From Turritopsis dohrnii (taxonomy: Eukaryota; Cnidaria; Hydrozoa; Anthoathecata; Oceaniidae), in assembly GCA_027922465.2 (NCBI GenBank), contig BQMF02000142.1, forward strand, positions 744,001 through 808,000: a stretch of DNA of 64,000 bases, given 5' to 3'. The notes beneath the pieces were generated by a model, which did no database searches, was not told the DNA's origin, and saw nothing but the letters and a program-made list of their open reading frames with translations. Below, piece by piece: positions 8,910 through 18,275 of this stretch. The translations under genes were made by a program, and so were the position numbers. Numbering within the stretch: position 1 is the stretch's first letter; every line of letters starts with the position of its first letter.

Positions 8910-11050
8910 TTAAACTTTCCCAAACCAAGGAGCCATTAGTATATCCTCTATCAAGTTGAGTTTGAACTGCTGGCTAGAGCATGTATATCTGTCATTCACA
9001 GGGAATACCAATGTTCTTGTACATGTATCTGCAGTGACACGCCTACCAGAAATATCATTTGTTGTGGTGTTGAGTGAACAAAACAAATGATTCCTGTGTT
9101 CATAATTGAAGGAGTAACAAACTTTGAACCAGTACAAAATCTAACAACATCTTCTGGAGTAAATGGTTTGGAAATTGTAATTTCATTTCCATCAGCTTCC
9201 AAATCTAGATCAATCACATTCATCCTGGATGCTTCTTCAAGCTGCAAACTCTCAAGCATGCTTGTAAAATTGTAGTAAATATCCTCCTCTAATTCTTTTT
9301 TACTTTTGTTAACTAAATCAGTTTCATCAGTTACACTAGAATAAATAACTTTACCAATCAAGCAATTCACTTCCTCCCATGTTTGGACTTGACACATTTC
9401 TAGCTCTTTCACTGCTTCCTGATAATGTTCTTTCATTAAGTCAATAACCCCAAGAATTTCCATACCTTTCTTCACTTCATTCATTTCTTGAAGACAAATC
9501 GATATCGAACAGTGATATGCAATGTTTGCGATCAGATTCCATTTGTCTGAAAATGACACTGAACTTTTGGTAACACCACAATCAAAACGTTCGGGTAAAT
9601 TGTTCAGTTCCTCTGAGAATAATGCTTCATTTTCACATTGAGATAGTTGTTGTAATTTTTCCTGCAACTCAAAATTAGGCACATCTCCAATATCAGGCTT
9701 TACTGAAGGTCCATCTAGTAGGTATGATGCAACAGCTGGCATAAGGTTTCGAGGGCCTGGGCAGCCTTGTAGAAGGGACAGGGCAATGAGTATCCCAAAC
9801 CGATAGAAATCCCCATTTGCTACCTTTTCAATATCATGCAAAAATGTGAATGATGAATTCCCTTGCATTATAAACCTTGGAGCATCTTCAAACAGAAGAG
9901 AAAAAAATTCTTGCAAAGGTCCTCCCTCATCTACTGCTTCTTCACCAATGAATTGCACTTTAATAGGCTTAATACCTTTTAAGAAGAAACGTTGCAATTT
10001 TTCGTTTGTATCCTGCCATACCTTACGCCGACGAATAACTAGTTTATACTTGTCATCAGGGTCACTTGTAAAAATATCCTGCAATTTCTTCAACTCGTTA
10101 TAGAAATTCGATTTCAAAGTGCTATCTGAACAAGTTGGAACACTGTCATTGACTATTGATCCTTCACTAAATGTATTGAAACTTGAAGCATGCAATGAAG
10201 AAGTTGAGGCTTGGTTTGTAGAGAAATCCTGGTTATCAGGAGGTCGACTTACTGTTTCCAAGTTACTATCTACATCCACAATAGAATCTGACAGGATATT
10301 GTCTGCTTCAAAGTAATCTGGAATAGACATTTGATAGGGTAATGGTGGAGGTTGATAGTGACTGTCATCAAGATAACCGAGTTTAATGTCATCACTACTC
10401 TTGTGCATATCACCTTCGAACTGTGATGTCATACACAAGTAGAATATTATTTGAGAGTACGGTTTACACAATTCTAATTTATAATCCTGTAGTCTAAAAG
10501 GTTTTGGCTCCTCAGATAGTGGAACTCCTGGCAAGCATATAACCTCTTTTCCATCCGGATATAACAAGGAGTATTCCTCTAATTTGCAAAACGTTTGGTT
10601 ATGAGATGCATGCTTATCTATCGAAGCTAACTTTAATTCGGTAGAAGAACACTTTTCAAAAACCTTTATTGGCAATTTTTTTCCACGTACAGGCTTCAAA
10701 TTACCAAAATCATCCCTAGTCATGATACCAACATTCACAAGAACCAACTTTTTACAATCAGCATTACCACTAGAGCTGTGAGGCTTTGAACTTTGATTGG
10801 ATTTAGGTTTCTTGAAATGTGATACAAGTTGTTTACGTTTTTCGTCCTGGTATTCTGAAAGTTTAAGAGGTCTTTTTTCAGCTTTCATCGATGCATCACC
10901 GACAACGTCAGTATTATTCGTTACTAATATATTTGAGCTACTTGAATGGTCAGATTCAACCTTTCTACCGCATCTAAAGCAAAATCTATCCTCACTTTCC
11001 AACGAAAAGCCACAACCGCGACAAAACACACCACAGCTCCTGTTCGCCAT
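8910..11050 (-). pseudogene. HECT-type E3 ubiquitin ligase with zinc ribbon, transposon-encoded
   Basis: The main frame (684 aa from 11050) has a zinc ribbon (C10, C13, C24, C27), a conserved domain at about 105-207 shared with the relic at 4817-5236, and a Ser/Pro/Asp-rich linker. A HECT N-lobe follows (VQFIGEEAVDEGGPLQEFF at about 365-383) and then most of the C-lobe. The catalytic-cysteine motif TADTCTRTLVFP lies in a different frame (Cys codon 9021-9023), which then runs to 8910 with a HECT-like tail. A frameshift near 9060 therefore separates the ligase core from its active site. HECT ligases form a ubiquitin thioester on that Cys before transfer to substrate. Similar proteins are often annotated G2/M-specific E3 ligase-like (G2E3-like) in fish and cnidarians. 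Location within the transposon argues it is element cargo rather than a host gene. Confidence 0.85.
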
Positions 11051-11095
11051 ATTTATTTATAAACCTTGCAAAATTACGGCTCCGAAAGAATTTTC

Positions 11096-11220
11096 AATTT
11101 TAATTTCTTGATTTTGATTTTGAAATTTTTTTCTCGATTTTGAATATTTTTTTTACGATTTTGAAAATCTTTTTCTTGATTTTGAAATTTTTTTCTCGAT
11201 GGCCCTTCTCGGCCACCATA
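11096..11220 (-). repeat. Right terminal inverted repeat and subterminal array
   Basis: This is the inverted counterpart of 6861-7108 and ends GGCCACCATA at 11220. It has about five A-rich units (CAAAATC repeated). It lies directly upstream of the HECT start codon. The next base begins the GTGAAA duplication. Confidence 0.85.
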
Positions 11221-11226
11221 GTGAAA

Positions 11227-12530
11227 GGTCTCGCTTGAAGCGCTGTTAAATGACATGAGAGAAAATATTTTACGCCACGACATTTTTTTTCTCCTCCAAA
11301 AACATTTTCACAGAAAAAAAAAAATTATTTCTCTCAGAAAAAAACTTTTGCTGCTTTACTACTATAGTAGATTTATGAATTACTATAGTAGATTTATGAA
11401 TTATTTATGCAGTGCAGGCAAATTTGAGGGCAAGTCTCAGATAACAAGTTAAGCCCGTTTTCCACTTTGCAGGCAGGATTTCGTTATTATTGTAATTGAC
11501 ACTGAACAATTGCGAAAAATTTCTGGGACCATTCACAAGCTCTCAATAAATTCCAAGATGACGCAAGAACCCAAAAGGAAAAGTCAAATTTATTAGTCGA
11601 TATAACTTGTTAGAACACCTTACTTCACCCATTTGACTTTTTATTAAAAGTCGTTACGTGGAAAACAGCCTTTAGTTTAAAATTTGTTATTTACGTCACA
11701 GATTTTCTTCATTGGTTTATGCTTCGTAATCAAATTTCTTTATTTTTTTAAAAAGTTTATTTTAAAGCCGGGTTACACTAACACAGATTTAGTTATCTAA
11801 AATACCCCACCAAATCTTAAAAAATCGCACTCACCAACTCTTCTTTCGGTTTGAAAAATTAAAAATATTTTTATTTTGACATGAAATATATTTAGATTTA
11901 ACAGTTAATGAAGCATTTCTTTTAGATTAAACTGTTAAATTATTTTAACGTGTAAACCAGCTCTAAAACTTGATGAATATTTATAAGTATTCAAACGAGA
12001 TAAGAAAAGTACTTTGAAGTAAAACTGCAAAGGATGAACTGAGAATTAACAACAAACATAACATCGTTTTTTTAGGAAACTTTATCAGGTTTGTGATTAC
12101 CTACTTTTTTTAAATCTTAATTTTAAAACATAAGCAATGTTTCAAGTAATTTAACAAAATCTTATTTTTTAGATGAACTGTTTTGTAGTGCTCACGCTTT
12201 TAATTTTATCCTGAGTATATATTTGCTATGTTCTTGTCAAACTTTCGGTGTTCCGATGTTTCGTCACAATTTTTTTATGACTAGAACTATCTCGAGAATA
12301 ATCAACAGCTAATAAAGCATACAAGGTTTTCTTTTTATTATATCTTTATTGTGAACCACGAGGGGAAATTCAGATACGGGTATTTGGAGCCATCGCAGCA
12401 GTCAAAGTAGCGAGATTTGATTAGTGAAGGCCGATAACAGAATGTAACAGATTTCTTCACTACGTTGGCAACAAAAATATCATACCAAGGGAAATGATAA
12501 GCATAGCAGCTACTAAATTTCATTAATTTT
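11227..12530. other. Outer-element remnant, then intergenic sequence
   Basis: 11227-11376 has A-rich subterminal-like sequence that probably belongs to the outer IS3-like element. A 21-bp unit (ACTATAGTAGATTTATGAAT) is directly repeated at about 11358-11400. The rest is A+T-rich without a supportable gene, apart from a possible MITE at 11762-11965. Confidence 0.45.
11762..11965. repeat. Possible short MITE
   Basis: AGCCGGGTTACAC near the left end pairs imperfectly with GTGTAAACCAGCT near the right. The resulting 200-bp unit resembles other short elements here whose ends begin AGGCTC..TACAC. No clean target duplication is visible. Confidence 0.35.
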
Positions 12531-12535
12531 TAGAT

Positions 12536-13333
12536 ATGAACACTCAAAACGAATGGTTTCGTCATGTGGAACAAGTAAATAACGCAGTCGGTGCTCCTGC
12601 CCTGGTACAACGTGTAGATGAATTCATTTCCAGCGTGTTTCAGGGAAGGTCGCCTTATTTCCAAGTGGTTCGTAATGGTGATCCAAGATGTCCAGCTGTT
12701 TTCGTACATGACACGAATCAATTACGATATTTCGCCAACTCACCTATCTTGAGCGAAAATCCAAATAGTCCAGTAGTTAAAAACACTGAGAAGTTTGATG
12801 TGAAAGTTGAGGATTTGAGTACATTTCTGAAACTGAAGAATGATCTGACAGAAAAGCCTTTTATGATCCACATGAAATTAACCGCCACTCGAAAATCTGG
12901 TAACACGAAATATTACACACGAGAAAAAGTTGTTGTCACCATATTTCCCAAGCATCCAGACATTGCTGAACTTTTTGAAACTGCCTTTAAATCTGCAGAG
13001 GAAACTCTGCGAAATGGGGAAAAGTTTGCCGTGGAAATTGACTTCTATAGTATTGTTTCCAGATGGTTCAAGGGCACATTGAACCGTGCAACAGGCAAAG
13101 ACGATTGGCGTTGTCAATATGTCGGACAAGATTTCTACTTGACATTTACAAACCATTCAAAGCGAATTAATTTTTGCGGAAATCCTGCCTGTGTCGTTTT
13201 TGGTGTTTTCCTCTGCCCAATTTATTGCATTTCATGGTCAGCGTACAAGTGCTATCGTAGCAAGACCTGCAAAACATACGAGATTGAGTTGACTGGTCAT
13301 GCAGCTTATGATATGGCTGTCACATACAGATAA
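12536..13333 (+). CDS. Uncharacterised 265-aa protein with Cys-rich hydrophobic C-terminus
   Basis: This is a complete frame in one exon. The ATG lies three bases after a good splice acceptor (TTTTTAG at 12533) preceded by a branch-like TACTAA, so an upstream 5' UTR exon is likely. AATAAA follows 40 bases after the stop. The first two thirds are soluble-looking and mixed (HVEQVNNAVGAPALVQRVDE, then repeated short beta-like segments such as KYYTREKVVVTIFPKHP). Near residues 215-240 is a Cys-rich hydrophobic stretch (NPACVVFGVFLCPIYCISWS) that could be a membrane segment or a lipidated hairpin. There is no signal peptide. I do not recognise the family. Base composition is higher in G+C than the flanks, which supports a real gene. 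Confidence 0.75.
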   Translation: MNTQNEWFRHVEQVNNAVGAPALVQRVDEFISSVFQGRSPYFQVVRNGDPRCPAVFVHDTNQLRYFANSPILSENPNSPVVKNTEKFDVKVEDLSTFLKLKNDLTEKPFMIHMKLTATRKSGNTKYYTREKVVVTIFPKHPDIAELFETAFKSAEETLRNGEKFAVEIDFYSIVSRWFKGTLNRATGKDDWRCQYVGQDFYLTFTNHSKRINFCGNPACVVFGVFLCPIYCISWSAYKCYRSKTCKTYEIELTGHAAYDMAVTYR

Positions 13334-13372
13334 AAACTTCAAATGAATGAATTATAACCTGCGTATGCAATG

Positions 13373-13378
13373 AATAAA
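13373..13378 (+). promoter_or_regulatory. Poly(A) signal AATAAA for the 265-aa gene
   Basis: Canonical hexamer about 40 bases downstream of the stop codon at 13333, with T-rich sequence further on. Confidence 0.65.
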
Positions 13379-13578
13379 GATATAGATAAAGGATACATTC
13401 ACTAGTCGTAAAATTTATCTTAAAGATTACAGAAGCAAGGATGACCTTGTGGACTGCTTGTAAATTTATTCCCGGCCACCTGATTGAATAAACTCTTTTT
13501 TTTTCTCTTTTGTTACATATAACACTACATAATATGATATCATATTCTCTCTCCGTGTAAATACATTTATCCATGATA

Positions 13579-14058
13579 TCTTATTATAATAATCCGCGAT
13601 TGTGCATCCCACTTTTATTTTAGAGAGTGACATATTTAACTAAATTTTACGTAGGATTTCCTATATTGGCCGCGTAAAGCCACGCAGCCGCGAGAACGTT
13701 TTTTTCTCTGTAATGACATCAAATTCTACTGTATCGTTGATTTGACGTCAGTTTTTTTATCAGTACATACAACCACTTTTATACGCTTACACGGGACACG
13801 GGTTCATTTTCGAAATAAAAACCGGTAAGAAATGTTTTGCCAAAAGTGTATGTTGATTGCGGGCGTCGTGCGACACAACACAAGATGAACATGGTCGGCA
13901 AACGACGCCGCCTTGGCGGCTATACGCGTACGGTTTATATGGTTTATACGCGTACACGGGATTTGAATAAAGGGATCATTTTCGAAATAAAAACCGGTAA
14001 GAAATGTTTTGCCTGCATGTTGATCGTTGGCGGCGTGCGACGACGCCTTGGCGTCTAG
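13579..14058 (+). mobile_element. Short non-autonomous Helitron (480 bp)
   Basis: It starts TCTTATTATAATAATCCGCG with A before it. It ends with the hairpin GACGCCTTGGCGTC and CTAG, directly followed by T. These are the hallmarks of a Helitron inserted between A and T. There is no coding capacity. A block containing TTTTCGAAATAAAAACCGGT occurs twice inside (near 13807 and 13979), and an internal hairpin GCCGCCTTGGCGGCTA precedes 13923, so the 3' region is duplicated. It is joined without spacer to the next element at 14059. Confidence 0.78.
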
Positions 14059-14597
14059 TCTTATTATACTAATCCGCAATCGTGCATCCCACTTTTATTT
14101 TAGAGAGTGTTGTGTTTTTTTCAAATTTACGGTCAAAATCTTCTTAATCGTGGTCATTTTTTCGTTAGACCATTGATAATTGACGATTAGTATAATAGCA
14201 CGCGGCGTGACGTCAGTTTTTTTTACCTTATCACGGGGGATTCATTGCATTGCATCCCCAATCGAACGCGACGTTTTTGGGGAAATATCTCGAGAATCAA
14301 TAGGGATAACTGACGTTTTTTAGGCTTGGTGACACGGGTGATGTGGTGACGCAACATTTGGGCCTAAATTTTATTTGGTACTGCGGCTATGACGTCATCA
14401 AAACCTTTGATTAACGATATCTCTGCAACGGTTGATCGTAGCGAAACGATCCCATACACTTTTTTGATCAGCTTTTCGAGCTCTACAACATGGGAACACT
14501 TTCCAGTCACAATTTTGTGATTTAATTTTTGGTCACGTATTTTCGACACATCCTTTGCGAAATTATAGCCGTAAAAAACTTTTACGCGAGATACTAG
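14059..14597 (+). mobile_element. Second short Helitron, abutting the first (539 bp)
   Basis: It starts TCTTATTATACTAATCCGCA immediately after the previous CTAG. It ends with the hairpin CGTAAAA-AAC-TTTTACG, seven bases, then CTAG at 14594-14597 followed by T. Its 3' type matches the CGGGATACTAG ends of the Helitrons at 41-52 kb. It is non-coding. The block at 14225-14330 matches 290-400 in reverse orientation. Confidence 0.78.
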
Positions 14598-15232
14598 TAT
14601 TCAATATTTCTCAATATGTTGTGTATTTGAATCTGTTGAAACCCAAATTGATAGGTTGATATATCCCTCGAGAATATTCACCATCGATGGGCTATTTCCT
14701 AACGTTAGATATGTATTCGATAGAATCACTCGATCAGTCATCATATGCTGAAGTTGACGCTAGTTGACGGGGGAGGTGGGGGGTGACACTACTGTTGATG
14801 TCAACCTTCACAATTTTCAAACCCTTGATTTTTCTAATTAAGCAAACGTTTCTCATGAAAATGTTTACACTGAATTATGGTCTTGATGTGATCGGTAGAG
14901 TGCGAAAGTCCTTCGGTGTTGCTATTAGTGGCTTTTTCATTCGAATCGAAAGTTTTTTCGCTCACCTGAAGACAATACATTGCACGAACGTAACACTCGA
15001 GCCCTATTCAGTCATCACCAGAGCAGCTAGAGGTAAAGGAAAGAAAATTTGTTTCTCTGTCTCAAAAAGGGGAGGGGGGTCTCTTTCCAAAAGATGACGT
15101 CAACTCAGGGGGAGGGGGTAAAGCGAAGTTGACGCAGGTTGACAGAGGGGGGAGGGGGGGTCAAAAATCTTGAAAAAATGGTTGACGTCATTTGTGAACA
15201 ATCCCAAACTGAGAAGTGGTTTATACCCGAGA
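14598..15232. other. Intergenic repeat-like sequence with G-rich runs and GACGTCA motifs
   Basis: It contains three G-rich tracts (around 14769-14783, 15067-15080 and 15106-15160) beside repeated TTGACG/TGACGTCA words. It looks like a decayed dispersed repeat. No gene is supported. Confidence 0.4.
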
Positions 15233-15234
15233 TA

Positions 15235-16057
15235 CTTTAATCGGAGAAACTTTCGCGGGAGAAACTTTCGCGAGTTCAAAAATTCACGAAATGTTTTGGA
15301 TGAACTTTCGCGAATTGGAAAAGTCACAATAAATTTTCGCGAGATAAACTCGCGAATGAAGGAATTTTTTGAAATAATTTAGGACAGTTTTTAGAAAACA
15401 AAAGAATTTTCCATGAAGAAAATTGACAAAATGCATGCATTCGAATCTGTATTTTTCGTTTACTACAAATAAAATGAATATAAAATTAATTCAAAAACTA
15501 CAAAGATTGTTCGTCGTCAAGTTCGTTGAAAACGTCATCAAAAACATTTCTTGCACCTTCTGGTCCCCACTCCTCATCGTTGCCATACTCATACTAAGAA
15601 ACCGCGAATCGGAAATAATATACTGCAGGGAAAGGAATTAATTGATATTGTCATTATCGACGACTGAAAAACATTTTTTACATAAATAATATTTGACAGT
15701 CTGTGTATCAAAATATGACTGATTTGTTACAGGAAAAAAAATGTTTTCAAGAAGATCAAATTGGCAAATCTTTCCCTCCCTTATTATATACATAGGTTTT
15801 GAAATAGATCTCCGACATTTTGGTAGCTAAAAAATTTTAAAAATTGCCAAAAAAATCGAAATTTTACTGGATAAACTTTCACGAATTGGAAATAAGAGCA
15901 AAATTTCGCGAGATAAACTTTCGGCCTTGCATTTTTCACTCGCAGACTGAGATAAACTTTCGCGAATGAGCGATGTTAAATTTTTCGCGGGATAAACTTT
16001 TGCGAAAAAGGGTCAAATTCGCGAAAGTTTCTCTCGCGAAAGTTTCTCCGATTAAAG
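15235..16057. mobile_element. TIR element with repeated AAACTTTCGCGA units (823 bp)
   Basis: CTTTAATCGGAGAAACTTTC at 15235 is mirrored by GAAAGTTTCTCCGATTAAAG ending at 16057. TA lies on each side (15233-15234 and 16058-16059), as for Tc1/mariner-type insertions. Both arms continue as direct repeats of AAACTTTCGCGA separated by short spacers. The small central open frame (15423-15641) is not recognised, and there is no transposase. Confidence 0.75.
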
Positions 16058-16350
16058 TATATTCTGATTTTGCAAATAATGAATCAAAACCTGACACCCT
16101 CTGTGCCGCAATGTGAAAATCATGATGGTGAACAGACAGTGAATAAATTTTATGGAGCTCAAAAAGATAATCAAAAAATATATGGCACCGTTTATGGGTC
16201 GATCAAAGATATCAATGACATACCTAAATTTCTAGAGTTACTTTCCCCTTAAATTTAGGTACCTTAGATATTAGCGGGGTTCGGAAAAATCATGTTTCGT
16301 TTACACGAAACTATTTTTCTATAGATTTGTAGGGAATTGTATACAACTTG

Positions 16351-16651
16351 GGGGCTGAATACATGATCCCGGTTAGCTGGGATGAAATTTCATCCCGCCT
16401 TGCCGAGATGAATTTCAACTCGGTGTTACATGCAAAATTTTCATCCCGTTTAGGTGGGACGGGACAAAACTAACCCTTTGTGTTTTGAATTTTTGACAAA
16501 CTACGCATGCTCAAACCTTAAACTTGTCCCGGTTGAAATTTTATCATGTAATCGCGATGGAAAATTTATGAAGATTTGACCAGGAAGCCAAGACCTTGGC
16601 AAGGCGGAATGATATTTCATCCCGGCTAACCGGGATCATGTAATCAGCCCC
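16351..16651. mobile_element. MITE with long inverted repeats (301 bp)
   Basis: Left GGGGCTGAATACATGATCCC and right GGGATCATGTAATCAGCCCC are near-perfect inverted copies. Pairing continues through GGTTAGC and into GGATGAAAT/ATTTCATCC and GGCAAGGCGG. The flanks TTG/TTA leave the target duplication uncertain. It is non-coding. Confidence 0.75.
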
Positions 16652-16978
16652 TTAGTAGAGTTGTTCGTGAATTTTTCCCTACAAAGTCATTAGAAACTTC
16701 ACATCAACACTTTGAAATAAGCGTGCAAAGTAATGATGTTTCTTTAGATACAAGAAAAGGCTTTAAATCTCTAAAGTAACTTTTTATTATTTTAATTCTC
16801 ACAAGTGATTGATTTTTTTCGTGTAACAGGCTCGTCGTCGGTTTTATGCATCTCCCTAATGGGATGGTTTCACACAAAATGTTTCTTACAAGATCGCTTA
16901 TGTAGATTTTCGTGTAATTTGACGTGGCGAATTCACATTCGAAGTCACTGTTCCCTCATTTCGATCTGGAACAAAAAC
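16652..16978. other. Intergenic sequence
   Basis: Nothing coding or structured that I can support. Confidence 0.4.
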
Positions 16979-17143
16979 CAGTGGCGGATCTAGAGGTATT
17001 TCGAAATTTGTGTAGGAGAGCATTAACATAATTTGTGAATACAATTTATATTACCAATGGGATTATTTGAACGCTTTTCTTTTATGGTTAGATTGCTAAC
17101 ACTCTCCTACACAAATTTCGACATACCTCTAGATCCGCCACTG
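16979..17143. mobile_element. MITE, CAGTGGCGGATC ends (165 bp)
   Basis: CAGTGGCGGATCTAGAGGTA and its complement at 17124-17143 form inverted ends that pair for about 40 bp. AAAAC occurs immediately on both sides (16974-16978 and 17144-17148), a candidate 5-bp duplication. A second, interrupted copy is at 44514-45265. Confidence 0.8.
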
Positions 17144-17446
17144 AAAACCTTTTATTTCACATTTCTTACTGTCTACATAAGCCCATTGATGTCTACATAT
17201 TGATGTGCACATTGATTCATGGATATACGACTGTTAAAAGTTGACACAAAGTCTGGGAACGATGAATTATTAATAACTTCAAAATAACCTTTAAGAACCT
17301 GTCAAGCCTACGTATCTCAATTAATCAGAATTTAGAAAAAAATAGAAAAAAATGATTGGTTGTCTTTTGTTCGTGTTTTTTAACAAAGTTGTGTAACTAG
17401 CCTTTCAAAACTGAAATCACCTCTTAGTTATACATGCAGAATTTAA

Positions 17447-18114
17447 GGGCTCAGCGTGCCTTTACTCACATATGCATTGCATAACTTTTTCCGTTATTTC
17501 TTTTTACCATTACATTTTAAGTAAAAATATTTCGTGAATTCGTGTAGAGCAATAAATTTTCTTTCCAACGGTGTATAAAAGGATATATTTACATAAATAA
17601 TAACGAAGAAATTAGTCTGCAAAAACGATCAAAAATACGGACTTTTGTTTGCTTCTTTGAGCTCCAACTTCCGAAGAAAAGAAGGTTTTTTACATGCTTT
17701 TTGTTTGTGGCGATTCCTCACAATTAGTGGAAACAAAGTATGCCCGCGAATCTCAATTTTTTTGTTTTGCGCTATTGGATAGTTGAAAACAATCTCGGAT
17801 TTTGAGCCAATCAAGAATTTTCTCTCAAATTGCGGGCACACTTTTCGTTAACAGGCTTTCATCTACCACTGTGCAAAGTTTTAAAGGAAATGAGCCACTT
17901 GCTCATAGAAGGTAGAACACTAATAATTTTTCATCACATACACGACAATATGACAGCCTTTAATAAATTCACAAAGTGAATGCCCATAACTTTCTCAAAA
18001 ACCATTATTTTTCACTATAACTTTAAATGTAGTGTAATAATAACCTAATAATTGCATTTGTCAAAAAAAAAACTGAAAAAGAAAATTTTCACTTTTGAAA
18101 GGTACGGTGAGCCC
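17447..18114. mobile_element. TTAA-specific DNA element (668 bp), Kolobok- or piggyBac-like
   Basis: GGGCTCAGCGTGCC at the left and GGTACGGTGAGCCC at the right are imperfect inverted ends, each flanked by TTAA (17443-17446 and 18115-18118). TTAA duplications are characteristic of the piggyBac and Kolobok superfamilies. There is no intact transposase. The open frame at 17629-17841 (minus) is not recognised. Confidence 0.68.
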
Positions 18115-18275
18115 TTAAGGAAAATGTTCAGAAATTAACAAAAATAGCGACGTGTGAAATTTTTAAATATTAATCTACATCTACAAAAATACATCTACAA
18201 CAATACATCTACAGCAATACATCTACAAAAATAATATGGTGTTCTTTTGAGAATCCTAAACAACATTTAATTGTT

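Larger units (their letters stand above)
6861..11220. mobile_element. IS3-like DNA transposon encoding an integrase and a HECT ligase (4.36 kb)
   Basis: The two ends are inverted copies. The left starts TATGGTGGCCGAGAGGGGCC at 6861. The right reads TATGGTGGCCGAGAAGGGCC on the minus strand from 11220. Each end is followed by an array of about 19-bp A-rich units containing AAATTTCAAAATC. A perfect 6-bp duplication, GTGAAA, flanks the element at 6855-6860 and 11221-11226. It carries two convergent genes, integrase (plus, 7149-8406) and HECT-domain protein (minus, 8910-11050), both opening with a CxxC...CxxC ribbon. Each gene starts just inside one terminal array, so the ends may also act as promoters. 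The IS3-like HTH-plus-rve layout suggests the eukaryotic IS3EU superfamily. I recall 6-bp duplications for that group but cannot confirm it. Both genes carry frameshifts, so this copy is recently dead. Confidence 0.88.

Noticed and set aside
13837..14058. Arg/Gly-rich small frame overlapping the short Helitron
   Set aside because: It covers the Helitron hairpin and repeated 3' block and is explained by those structures.
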